From: Plotosus lineatus
Taxonomy: Eukaryota > Chordata > Actinopteri > Siluriformes > Plotosidae
NCBI GenBank assembly: GCA_024760905.1
Contig: CM045731.1
Location: forward strand, 51,485,001-51,549,000
DNA: 64,000 bases
Direction of reading: 5' to 3'
Shown: one piece after another, positions 13,625 through 26,500 of the stretch
Layout of the letters: each line of letters opens with the position of its first letter
Numbering within the stretch: position 1 is the stretch's first letter
Notes under the pieces: model-generated
Database searches by the model: none
Told to the model about the DNA's origin: nothing
The model's input: only the letters and a program-made list of their open reading frames with translations
Translations under genes and position numbers: made by a program

Positions 13625-13965
13625 TCACTTAGATACTTGTTCAGTACCTTCTCTTCTCAAGGCTAGACTACTGAAACCCACTCCAGGCAGGTCTGCCTTT
13701 GAGCTCCAGTCGACCGATGCAACTGAACAAGAATGCAGCAGCATGGCTGGTTTACAACCTTCCCAAGTTCTCCCATACCAGTACATGGCTACACACTCCA
13801 TATTGGCTTCCTGTGGCTGCTCACATTAGATTCCAAACATTAATGATCGCCTAGAAAGCTAAAAATGAACTTGATCCCTCATACCTCAAAGCACTTATCA
13901 CACCTCAAAATATATTCATTGATTGTGACCTCAAACCACTTCTGGAAGACACTCTGCAAGATTTG
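13625..13965 (+). pseudogene. L2-like LINE reverse transcriptase relic
   Basis: Conceptual translation gives LQAGLPLSSSRPMQLNKNAA, then WLPVAAHIRFQTLMIA with in-frame stops. This corresponds to the C-terminal RT region common in fish L2/CR1-type LINEs (AGLP-NAAARL-HWLPV-RI-FK-L). It is old and non-functional. Confidence 0.75.
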
Positions 13966-14029
13966 GCCTGTTAATGTAATAATAATGATAAAACCAAACA
14001 GATCGCTACAGCCTCTTCTGTAAAGTGAA

Positions 14030-14240
14030 GTTTGTACTGGTCCATCATGGTGAAGAGGGAGCTGAGCCGGAAGGCAAAGGGGCTCTCCTATAGAGATGGG
14101 GTGAGAAGCTCAGCTATCCTTTAAGAGCTCGGAGTAGAACTGCTGCTCCTCAGCGTTGAAAGGAGACAGTTGAAGTGGCTCCCATATGCCTCCCTGGTGT
14201 GGTATTTCTAGCAAACCGACCCCTGAATAAGTGGAAGATG
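14030..14240 (+). mobile_element. 3'-end relic of a second LINE family
   Basis: AAGAGGGAGCTGAGCCGGAA, AGAGATGGGGTGAGAAGCTC, GAGCTCGGAGTAGAACTGCT and the end GACCCCTGAATAAGTGGAAG. This matches from memory a common fish LINE 3' end (encoding RVRSSVIREELGVEPLLLR-type sequence), probably RTE/Rex3-like. It is internally deleted. Confidence 0.6.
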
Positions 14241-14609
14241 AAGATGATGACAATGATAAGAAGAAAGAAGGGCCCAGTGATGGCTCAAACCTTCAAAAGT
14301 TCGGGTTAACGCTAAAATAAACGATAATAAAAAGCATTGTTGTGTTCAGTCTTTATGGAACGGTGGATTTTGAGTGTTTTCATTTTTGCTTATTGTCAGT
14401 TCAAATACTAAGACCATCACAGAACCACTGTTGACTCCTTCAGTAAGTCCTTTAACGTGCAGCTTAGATACATTTTCATAATCTTTCATCCTGTAATAAC
14501 TCTGCTTTAAACATCGTTTCAAGCTCTTATTCCAGATTTTTTTTTTTTAGTATACAGGTTTTTTTTTGTGTGTGCAAAAAAGAAAGAAAGAAAAGGCAAA
14601 TTCCACAGG

Positions 14610-16217
14610 CAAGCTGCAAAAAACATTTTATTGAAATTGCATGAGTGATGGCAATTGCTTAAAAAGATGATTATGAAAAACAGGTTTATGGCTTTTGTAG
14701 AGATGAGTGGAAAAACATCCGATAGCACCTTAATATAAAACGTTTACAGATATATTAACAGCTTCGTCATAAATTCTTTTGTAAACATAGCAAACTAATA
14801 CAAAATAGTCCTGAAAATTACAACAAATCAAAAAGTCAAAATAAATGGAATAACTTGAGGAAACAGGAAGCTGTAACACGGGAACATCAATTTCGGTTGA
14901 AAAGACTGCAACAAAGGGAGACATGTCACCATGATTACACGATGGGATGTTTGAGTGACAAGTGCATTATTATTATTTTTTAAACAAAATCCAGCATTCG
15001 ATCACAGGGTCATCGTTATGCTTACATGAGCTGTTAGGGGTGGCACAGGATGCTCCCAATTCATGACACATCCACGGGAGGTGTTGGGAATGCCTGTTTT
15101 ATGGTGGTAACAGTGTACAATATACTGAGAGGCCATTCACTGGGACAACATCACAGAGTAACGCAATCGAATGGAACAACACTGATTTTGTGAAAGTAAA
15201 ATATGTGACTTAAAGGGTTTTTTGTGGGAAAATGCTGGAATTTCTCAGGCAGATATAATTTAAGACGAAGACCAAGAACAATCCAATAAGTAACCTGATT
15301 AAGTTAAGTATTCAACTGAGATATATATCTTTTTTTTTTTTTTTTTTAAGTGAAATGCCCATTCAGGACTTCATAGTAACAAACAGGGGGGAAAAAACAG
15401 CCTGGCACTGAAAACAGCGACAACTACATAAAACAAAAGTAACCAGCAAAAATATGGTCTTGTCCAACCACACTCATAAAGAATCTTAAATAAATACTCA
15501 TAAAACAAAAATTCACTGTAAAACACTGTAGCGCTATCACGCTCGGATAGTACTTTTATTATTGCTACACGTTTCTGACACCTAACATGGAATGAGCTTA
15601 ATGGAAGTCAGTGTCCTGTTCTAATTTTACACAAACAAACATCTTTCTTTACTTTTTACATAAAATATGCATATTAAATTATGAACAACAAAAAAATGAA
15701 CCACATACGTATACACGATCCACTTTGCAATAACTTTACACAACTACCGCATGTAAATGAAAGATGTGCGCTGATGAACATGTCGAGACAGTTTTGAGAA
15801 CTGAGTTTAGTTCTTCAAGTGGAAGACTTGCAATGGTTCAGAGTGTCTGATTCATCATAACAAAATTCGGTGACAGAGAAACAAAAGGTAACTTGTCCAT
15901 TCTGCATTTCATGAATCAGGATGAACGTAGGGAAAGGTTGTAGTTTAAAAAAAAAGACTGAAGCGTAGAAATTCAGTGAATCCACCACACCCATGCCAAT
16001 GCTGGCTTTCATCCAGTAGAAATTCTCAGGTAAAAAGGTGATTTCTTGGAGGAACACATAGTGGATGTCTTCTGGTGCCAAATGCGTGCTGTCCCAAGTG
16101 TCTGCCTTTATTACAAAAAAAAACCTGCTGCCTGATGAATCCAAAGTTAAGGTGTAGAAAAAGTTGGTACCTGATGGTCAGTAAAGTCGTATCTACTCGG
16201 CTACTGGCATTCGCCTC
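14610..16217 (-). other. Probable nckap5l 3' UTR
   Basis: About 1.6 kb after the stop codon on the transcript strand, free of recognisable transposons and without a convincing ORF. The best poly(A) signal is AATAAA on the minus strand at 14627-14632, followed downstream in transcript sense by U/C-rich and UG-containing sequence. The 3' end is inferred. Other AATAAA-like sites exist, so a shorter form is possible. Confidence 0.45.
14627..14632 (-). terminator. Candidate poly(A) signal of nckap5l
   Basis: Minus-strand AATAAA, with cleavage expected at about 14600-14617 and a U/C-rich downstream element around 14560-14600. This was chosen because the next 1.5 kb upstream looks like continuous unique UTR. 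Confidence 0.4.
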
Positions 16218-16469
16218 TCAGCCTTGGCTCCCGCAGGAGGAAAGGCTGTCATACAGAGAGTCGCTAAGTGATTCAGGGGTCTCTAGGACCTGGGGGTGGC
16301 TAGGAGAAAGTGTGTCATCAGGCCTTTCTCTCACTAGTTCTAACCCAGGTTCTCGTCCCATGTCTGGGTTTATAGGAGCGTGTGCCTTGCTTCGGCGCAC
16401 CTGAGTCGGCTGCGGGAGGCTTCTGGGATCACCGTCACGCCTCAATGAAGCGTCGCTAGTCTTTGAGCG
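16218..16469 (-). CDS. nckap5l: nckap5l last coding exon
   Basis: 84 codons including TGA, after the acceptor TATGCACAG|CGC, phase 0. It begins RSKTSDASLRRDGDP and ends with ESLSDSLYDSLSSCGSQG, almost identical to the recalled mammalian C-terminus. It is separated from exon 9 by a 3.05-kb intron full of inserted repeats. Confidence 0.93.
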   Translation of the reverse strand, partial: RSKTSDASLRRDGDPRSLPQPTQVRRSKAHAPINPDMGREPGLELVRERPDDTLSPSHPQVLETPESLSDSLYDSLSSCGSQG

Positions 16470-19400
16470 CTGTGCATAAACCATTTAATTAGAAATTACT
16501 GAGATGTCAGAAAAGACATGTATATCCACCCAGCATACAGATGGTGTGACAAAGCCAGATTACAGCATTATCATGATGTCATCCAAGGGTGGACAAGAAT
16601 TCTAAGGATTTAATCTACTTAAAGGGAAAGTATAGATAATGCATCAGAATCTTATGTAATTAAACATGAAGTAGCTTATCAATAATGTGCTCCAGTGGAA
16701 ACATAAAAGTTGCATCTACTTAAGTAGGTACTTTGGGATTTAAAAGAACACTATTTTATGTGGAAAATTAGCTTATTACATGTTTATTAAAAGTTTGCTG
16801 GTAATATGCATGTGATAAATTTAGGTTTGAACTATGCAATCAATAAAATATAATGGAAATGTTCTTATAAAATATTACAATTAATTAACGATGGATAATG
16901 TGATTAAATAAGATTGGTTATCATTAACACTAGTTAATACAAATAGCTCCATTTACTACAAAGTTGTTTTTTTAAACTAGATTAAATTCATATTCTTGAG
17001 AGATAAAGGAAAATGTTATAGTAGCCTTTGAACGCTTATGGTGAATCTTAAACATGTCAAAACATTTTAGGGATTGAGGGATGCCAGGGGCAATTATCCT
17101 CAAGTTCCACACAGGAGCTTTATGATTATGTATAAATTCTTGTGGCTTCAACCTCTTTTCCAACAGACTTTCAACACACTCATTACAGATATGAATTTTA
17201 TTCCAGTTTTAGTCTTTGAATGATATCTTTGAACTGGTATTTTCAATTGCAAAATTATTCAACATGCATTAATTAATTTTCTGAACTGCTTAATCCTAAT
17301 TAGTCGTGGGGAGGCTGTCACCCTTCTTTGCCAACTCTGGGCAAGGGCGGAGAACACTGCAGAGCCCGCCAGTCCATTGCAGGGCCAGGACTCACACATT
17401 CACACTGACACGTAGGGGAGATTTGGAACAGCCAGTTAACGTACTGTGCATGTTTATGGACTGTAGAAGGAAGCTGGAGTACCCGTGGGAAACGCATGCA
17501 AGCCCAAGGAGAACATGCAAACTCCACGCAGAAACACCCAAGGTGGGAATCGAACCCAAGACCTTGCTGCGAGGCGGATGTGCTAACCACTATTCCACCG
17601 TGCTGTCTTATTCAACAACATTCATACAGACACTCCCTGACTTACGTTCATTCGTTTTAATTTTTCGATTTTGTTTTTTTTAATTGTCAAATTTTGAGTT
17701 TAGCGTGCTCTCTGTCGTCTGAGATGTGCCTACGTAGTATGCTGATGTAATGACGCAATGACATAACAACGCTGTGTCCATTGTTTACAAACGACAGACT
17801 AAACATGCCCCTCCTTCTTCCCAGTTCACTGCATGTTACCCTTGTGTTAAGACGTCGTCTTTGTGATCTTTGTGTTTACACTGTTTTGCGGACTTTTGTA
17901 ACCCGAAGCAAATATGGTTGGTCAGAAGCGTAAGCCTACTAGTGATAGTGGTAATCAGAAAAAGCGGCAAGCCATCTCATTAGAAACGGAGATAGTTATT
18001 ATCAGTGCTGTAGTGGTTACACGCCATGTACCCACTTATTTTAGTGGCCGAGTTGCGTGTACTGACTTAATTTGCTCTAGTTTATAGCTGATCAACGTAA
18101 ATTTCTGCAACTGTGTAAATAAAAAGTGGAGACGAAGTGCTAAATAGTTTCAAAGCCAAAGCCGCACCCTCCCCGTGCTCCGCCCACTTCATGGGCTGAG
18201 GTGCTGCTGCGCGCCTCGGTCGTTTCGCTGCCATCATGTACTCACTTATTTTTTGACCACTACAGCACTGGCTATTATCAAGAAAATCAATGCTGGTGAA
18301 AAACATGTGAATGTTGCACGTTTCTTCCAAATGGCTCCATGAACCATCGGAACCATTTACAAGCAGAAAGATCGCATCACAGAGAATGTTAAAGGTTATA
18401 TTTGATACTGTATTTGATATTTGATGAGGGAATTTAATTAAAATTTATCTAGTTGAAATTATTTTGCTCAAACTTAATTTATTTGAAATTAATGTTGATA
18501 TTATTTGATAGATTTGATATTAATTTACAATGTTATGTTTATAATAATTGATTTAGGGGTGCTTTATGAGATACGGTATGGATGTATAGTACAGTATGAA
18601 CGTCATACGTCACTGGAATGTACAGTAACAACTTACGTTTTAGTTCAGTTCCGGACGGCAGAACATAAGATGAAAAAAAAAAATGTAAGTTGGGGAGCGT
18701 CTGTATTTAATTTAAAACCAAAATAAAAGCAACTTGGTTTTCAGTTTCAGGTTTTGTGAAATCAACGAAAGAAATCTATTTTTCTATCTAAGACGTGCTG
18801 TACAATCATCCTGCCCCCAAAAATACCAGATCAAAGAAATCTCTGAACATCAAATATTGCCATGAAATTCCTGTAAACGTCTGACCTTAACTGTAAACAC
18901 TGCAAAATTATATAATATAATATAGTACTGTATTGCATCATATATAGCACACCATCAAATCATATAGTATAGTACTGCTTCGCATTATATAGTATAGAAT
19001 AATATCGTATCGTATCATATTGCATCATATCATCAGACAGCATAATATCGTAATGTACTGTAAGGTGGACTATTTTGCATTGCATAGTATGTAGTACAAT
19101 ATCGCATCATATTATCAAGTCAAGTGTAGAATCCACTATCATATATTACCATATAGTATTGAGTCATGTATCACATAGCATAATGTCAATGTACTTTTAT
19201 GTGAACTATAGTGCATCATATATTATGTAGTGCCATATCGCATTATAGTACAGTGCCCTATCCTAACATAGTATAGTACCATATTGCATCACACCATATC
19301 ATACTACTGTATATCATACAGTATAGCATAACAGTATCATACAGTGTATAGTACCATATCACAGCATATAATATATTGAATCATATAGTATAGTAGCTGC

Positions 19401-19858
19401 ATCATAGTATACATAGTATAATATATCGTACCATGATAAAGTGTAATGGAGTAACAGCAGAATTTCTCATGTATTTTCCACCCCTGGTGCCATCTATGTA
19501 CTTAAACATCAGACTCACCCTCCGAAATGAGCTCTTCTGGTTAACGGAATCTAATGCTTCTTCTACTCCAAGATAAACATCAGAATGCTCTACTGATCCT
19601 TTGAGGTTGGGGAATGTCCAATTCTTTGTGGAGCCAGATCTTACGGGTCCAACACAGATGTCAGCTCCTTTAAATGTAAAAAGATATTCCATAATTCATC
19701 AGAAATAGTTGAAAGCCAAAACATAACATTTGGGGATTAAAATCTTGTTTTCAATATTTCATGTAAATTACATAAGAAGTTAATAAATTAAAAAAAAAAA
19801 CAAAGACCAAGTGTGTGCTGAGAGGAAGATCACTGTCAGGCCTTGTTTTTCTTCAATT

Positions 19859-19913
<55 letters not shown>

Positions 19914-20510
19914 ACTGGAGTCTCCTTCTAAGAGTATAAATCTATATTAACCTTGTAGTTGGTGCTACAGTCAGAGCTAATTTTAATGATATAAATAATT
20001 AAAAATAAAGAAAAAACCCTGAGAAGACTTAAGATGCAGAGTCGAACAAAAGAACAGAAGAAATAGGAGGGAGAAGTGATTCTAACACAATCACCATCAT
20101 CTTCAGTACAGAGCTGGTACTGGGTCCAGTGTTTTTAAAACTCATTAAGAACTCATCAAAGACGAACAAGATGATGAAAAGCACAACACACCAACCAAAT
20201 AGCCATACCTTCTTGACCTGTGCCAGCAACATGGCTGGGTGGAAGCTTGCCCTCCAATGGGGTGCTACCCATTTCCTGTCCCATGATGTAATTTTCCTCT
20301 AAAGACGACAACTCTCTTTCCAAAGTCCAGGCCTTGTGGGGAATTTTACTCCCTGAGCCATGTCTTCCCTGGGGAAAGGAAGGATCATTCTCCCCTTGAG
20401 CCTTCCCTTTGGGGACACTTTTACATCCAGCATTCACACTGTAGTCAGGAAGAGGAAATGTGCCAATACCACTGTCTAGGGTGTGTGTTGAAATTCCAGA
20501 GCCTGTTATT

Positions 20511-20558
<48 letters not shown>

Positions 20559-23500
20559 TCCACTAAATGCTAAATAATTGGTCGGATGCAGATATAGCAG
20601 CTGTTAAACAGTAAAGATTAATAAGATTATAATGTAAATTACTTATCCGAAATAAGACTCCTTACATTTAAATGGGGTAAATCACCTCACAATGTGTCCG
20701 AGTAGTCAAAAAAATATGTTGTTATAAATTTGAGTTATTGGATTTTTGTAATTCTAGAGATACTTAACAGTTATGCCCCAAAGGTGAAGTGGACATAGCT
20801 GAACACATATCCACTGAACCTGAAAAGCAGGTTTGTTTCATTACATTGGAAATGCAAAACAGAGGCAGATGCTGCCTCTTTGACTCTCTTTAAATGTTTC
20901 AGTATATAGTATATTATTTTAGCTATAATTACATATTTTAACCATGACAGGGGCTGGTCAATTCAGCTCTCTGCTCTGAAAGATCTGTTTAGCCTAGTTT
21001 TGTTCATACTACAAACACTCTGTGAATGTGTTCTAATATATACTGTAGTAAAACACAAGAAAACCTAACTAAAATCAGGTCCGTCCCCCCCCCCCCAATA
21101 GTTTATATTTATTTAATTTAACCATGACAGAGGCAGGTCAGCTCTGTCCTCTGAAACAAAAAACAAACAAACAAACCAAAATATAACTTGTTATTTTTCC
21201 ATTTTACTGTGTGATAATGAGGTCACCTGTTCCAAGCAACTGTCAACTACGAGTGTCTGGCATTTTGATTAGAATTCAAGCATCTAATGGAAAATTGAGT
21301 GCACCGGTCTCATGTACTACAGATTAATAGTCTTTATAACAAAATATCACTTGGTAAAGTTGGTTCAACGATTCCAAGCCCTTACCTCTTTACTTAAAAA
21401 ATGTTAACAGTATCTTCATCATCATAAAATCTGGCTTCTAGCTAAGAAGCTATATTGGTTTAAAATTTTTTTTTTCTGTGTTTCCGGCCACCCAACCGAC
21501 CCTACTTTTTCCTCCCCAACTCTAAAGTGAGTGGTTGAAATTTTTTCACTAAAATAATCATACAAAAATATTTGAATACTAAACCTGTACAATGTTTTGG
21601 CATCAGGTTAATCGGAATCCACCAGATTTTTTTCCCCCTTATACAGTACATGCTACTAATGCCTCATCCTGCCAAATTTAAAGTCCATTTTGTACTGTAC
21701 ACTCTACTCCTCATGTGGCTAGTATGGCACTCGTGTGTGCAATAATGAGCCCTTTTGGCAAAAATACACAAGCCGAGAGAATGTTTGTGAATGTCAGTGG
21801 ATATCAAAACTTTTCAAAAGCTTTCACAAAAGCTCCAGGATCAATCTGTGTGATACAAGCTTATTGTCTCTGATGTGTTCAACCATGAAAAATGGACCCT
21901 GGGTTGATATCCCTGATCAAAAAACTTCGGTGATGTCAGCTGTCAATGTTTTTGAAATTCTGTTTATATATTTAAAGTGTTTGTGCAAAGACGAAAGCGA
22001 AAATGCAGACAGAAAATGCAGGGCAGAAAAGTCTTTGATGCCCTGATGAACAAGGAATAGCTATTTCCTCCTACAAAAATCCCCAGGTGAGACAACAGCC
22101 ATGAGTGTGTGACAGGCTCAACATTAATGTTAAATTGCTTGATCTGTTCTCCTCTTTTGGCACACGTAATTGTGCGTGTGTGTGTGGGAGGGGTGTTATA
22201 TATTTATACACATACACACACACACACACACACAGACAGACACACACACACACACACACACACACACATCTATCCACACTAGATTTTATTTAACCCATGC
22301 TACCGGAATTTTTTTTTTCCTTGTGTGCAAACTAAAATGAATGCACAGCGCACAATTTTGTCTAGAAAGGTTATTACACATTATAATATTGTGCTTATTT
22401 CAACAGATCAAAAATATGTGTACAGCTAACTAAACCATACAATCGGTATGCAGGTCAGTTTTGCAACTCTTTTTGTGGTGCCACGTCTGAAATCTTTTGA
22501 CAATGGAACAAATCTGATAACATGTTCTGCTTAAGAGCCAAAAAGTCAAATCATGTGTTGGGACATTACTGTTGTATAGGTGTGAGTCATTGTAAAAGCC
22601 ACAGGAAGAAACATGTCAAGCAACATTGTACTGGACGATCAAGTCTAGGCCTGTTTATGAGGTCATGCACTAACTCCATTCATCAAATACATCACCTTGG
22701 CGTGGTAAAGTGACTGTGGCATCAGTCAGCAATCCTACCTGCAAAGTGCTCATGGTGAATTGAATCAGCCAGATTTTCATCAGATACACCATCCACTTTA
22801 GTCATTAAAGATGAAGCCTTGGACGAATCAGAAAAGGCAGCATGATTAATACTGTTTAGGCTACGATCTACAGGGGTATATTTTTTAATTGTGGGCAAGT
22901 GTGGGCATTAATGATGTTACTTTTTCCATGTCCTCACTACTTCTGGTCTGACAAACACCACTTGTGCTATGATGGCTGAAAACAGGCTTGGTTTTATAGT
23001 CAAATGATAAGCGTCGATGAGCTACACCGATGCCTCCAGTATCCTTTCCGTCCACCCTTTTATAAAACAAAAAATGTATTAATTATTCAAGAGCATTTGA
23101 AATATTTCTATTACACACTCTTAGTCATGCATTCCTACATTTGTACCTACTGACTAAGTGAGAATGCTTCATGCATAAATGGAATACACAAGTAGAAATG
23201 TATGAACTTGCCACATCACACATACCGGTTAAGCAGCTGCTGCATGAAGCTGTCCGATGGCACACCTCTGTACATGACAGACAGCTGCCCCTGAGCTTGG
23301 TCCATCACCACCTCACAGGAATGTCCCTTTCCTTGCCGGTCTTTCGCAACACCATTCACATAAGCACGTTCTTCTTCCAGAGCTTTGTGGAGCCCCTCAG
23401 CCTTTTCCATTAACATGGAAATGTTGAAGCTCTCACTATCTGGCTTTTTGGTAGCCAATTTGGAATCCTTTCCTCCTGAGGAAATATTGAGTTTCCACTC

Positions 23501-26500
23501 TCTCTTATCTTCTTTGCCTTTTGAAGCCTCAGGTTTCCGATTAAGTGCTGGCAGCTTGCTTTTCCGCAAGCCAAACCAGTTGGCAATTCCACTGGACGCC
23601 TTCTGTTTAACTTCAGGTGCTTGACTTTTGTCCTGTTCTTGAAGCTTTAGCATGTTTTCCTCAATTCCCTTCATGACTTTTTGCTCAATAGAGGACTGAG
23701 CGCTTGGTGCAGAGTGTCTCTTTTCTTCGACCAACTCGGTAGGCTTTGGTGGTGGAGGAGGAAGGCTCTCCCCAAATGAGTTTTTCTTCTTACTGGCTCG
23801 GGATTGGCTTCTATCTTCAGATTTAGACAAGTACCTTGGAAGCTCCTGGGTTGGTTTTCCATCTCGATTCAAAGATGGTGGTACAGTTTTAGTGGGAGAT
23901 TTTAGAGGAATCCGGTTAGGGCTGCTACTGTGGGGACTAGAAAGGTTTTTCCCACCATATGATAGACTATGTGGTGATGCACTTTTAGCACAGCTACGTA
24001 AAGCTTGTGCAGCTTCCAAGTTGGTCGATAGAGCAGGCATTTTAGATTTGGGGCTTTCTGATTTTGCAAGGGACGTTCTAGATGATTCGCTTTCCAACTT
24101 CGAGACTATAGAACTCGGCATTGATTTCACACTTTGGTCAGAAAGCTTGGCGACAACACTGTGCATGTGATCCGACACATATGACTTTTCTTCAACGGGG
24201 TCTGTACTTTTTAAATGCTTATGTTCTTCAACATCTTTGCTTTTGTCACCAGTTCGTAGTGGTATTTCTTTTTTCTCAGCCGTTTGCGAGCAAGCCGACT
24301 CCTCTGGGTTCCTGAGCTTGCCAAGTGCAGCTAGTCTTTCTTTAAAGGAATGGCTGGATTCACCCGAGGGTCTGCCAACACCAGTCTTCTTGGGAATGGG
24401 TGGTGGATCAGTCTTTTTGATGGGTGATCCTACACTTTGTATGGGAACTTTAATCAACTCATTTTTCTCCTGGCTTCTAGACCTCATGCCACTCATCTGT
24501 GACTTTTGTGATGATTGACTAGGCAAACTACGGTGGTTGGCCTGCTTATGCCATACAGGGCTATCTGGGCTCTCCTCTTGGTCTGAGACATCAGAGCCCA
24601 GTGAAGTATTCTTCTGTGATTTAAAACTTGTGGGCCTCTCAAGACGAAGACTTTCTACCTTTCCTTTAACTTTTTCTGTATTAGAACTGGCATAACGGAG
24701 AGCAGAGCTCACCTCTCCAAGAACCTGGGATATATCTGTGCCAGTGGTACTGGAGAGATCAGGAACATTTTCATAATGTGGTATTTTCTGTGGTGTCTTT
24801 TGTGAAGGGACAGTTTGTGTAGGTTTGTCTCCTCGACTGCTTTTGGGTATACCACAGTTTAGCTCTTTTGGTATCACTGGGGGTGGATCATCAGACATAG
24901 GTGGAGATGTTGGAGCGGAATGTGTGGAAGGACAGGGCTGAGATTTGACACAAGGTGCCTGTTTTTGCTTTTCTGCTGTGGTTGCTTTGCGTGTAGCAAC
25001 CGGTGAATGTTGCACCTCATAGTTGTTACTGCGACAAGGAATTTTTGAACTGCGTGTTAACTGAGGGCTGAGACGAGGAGGATTGATTACTGGAGAACGC
25101 TCCCCAAGAGTGGGTATCTTGAGAAACTTCAGCAGCTTTGAAGGCGAGGACTTGACCTCTTGTATGCATACCTGATTGGGGTTTACAAGTTGAGATCTGT
25201 CAGCCTGAAGATCGTGTGATGTGCTGTGTTTTACAGGGACACATATTTCATCGAGTACTTTTGATGCTGTATGATTCTCATTCGGAGAAAACAGCAACCC
25301 TTTATGCACAGGATCAGCACTTTCTTCCTCACTATACGTGTCTTGGGGGGTGTCCTTTAATTCTTTACCTTCTGTGACCTTTTCAAGCTTCTGTGATGAT
25401 ATGGTTTTTAAGTGCTTAAAATCTGTTTCCAATGTACTTGTATCATTTGTATTCTCAGAAGCAATTTGTTTGGTCATGTTGTTGCCACTTTTTGATAACT
25501 GTGAGTTCAATAAAACATCTGACATTTTCGTCTTTTCTCTTATCTCTTTCTCTGACAGTGCAAGGGAATTCGCTGGCGCAAGATCAGGCACTCTGTTAAG
25601 GTCTCTTTCTGGTGCTGCCATATTTGAGGAAGAGTCAAGGGCCACTTCTGCTGATAAAAGTTCACTGGCTGGATCAGGATTTCTTTCATTTGGAAGAAAA
25701 GGCAAATCGACAGACTTCCTGATTACTAGGAGCTCACTCATACCCGTAGTAGGCTTCGCATGGCTCACGTTGCTCTGCAAGTCTTGATTCTTATGAAATT
25801 CAGGTGGAGCCAGGTTGAGGTTGTCAACAGTCACCGTATTTGAAGTGCAGCAATTGTGGCTACTGTTGGCTAGACTGATTGAGTCCTTATTGGACAGAAT
25901 CAAGCATGTGTTACAGCTTCCACATTTTACACTATTGTGCTCTGCCCCATTGATACAAATACAAACATCTGAACAGGAATGGGGGCAATGTGTTTTGGAC
26001 ACATTGCACCTGGAGGAGTTCTCTCTGCAAGCCAATACAGTGTCCTTCGAGACCAGAGCTTGGCTATATTCACAGAGGGAGGAGATTCCAGAGGAGCGAT
26101 GGTAGCGTAGAGGATCGGTTTCTTCAAGCTTGCGCAGGACCTCCAAAATGTGTGCTTTCTTTTTAAGAAAAGGAGATAAGGCGTCCATGGAGGTGGTGGA
26201 GCTTTGGGTTTCGGGTAAGCAGGTTTGTGCACACTCTCCATTTCCCTTTAGAATAAAATAAATGTGTAAAGAAAAAAGTTTAAGTTCAGTAATACTTGGC
26301 TCTATACTTAACTCGACCAAAAATGAAGTTGCCAGATATCCCAAGTTTTAGTATGCGTTCTGTTTTGGGTTCAGTATTGTAGTTTATAGAACTTTGTGTA
26401 TTGTTTTTACCTTAGATTGTGCATTCCTCTGAGTTTCAATCTGTTTGTTTGAATCAGTGTGCTGTAGTTCAGAAATATGTTCCAAGCAGGATCCAGTCTG

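Larger units (their letters stand above)
12563..14600. other. Intergenic sequence with LINE relics
   Basis: Contains the L2-like (13625-13965) and second LINE (14030-14240) relics. The rest has no recognised content. Confidence 0.6.

Noticed and set aside
21735..22046. 103-codon plus-strand ORF in an nckap5l intron
   Set aside because: No recognisable motif, no splice context and no repeats of coding type, so most likely a chance ORF.
25338..25787. 149-codon plus-strand ORF opposite nckap5l
   Set aside because: It is antisense to the conserved large exon and has no recognisable domain. It is a shadow of the coding strand.
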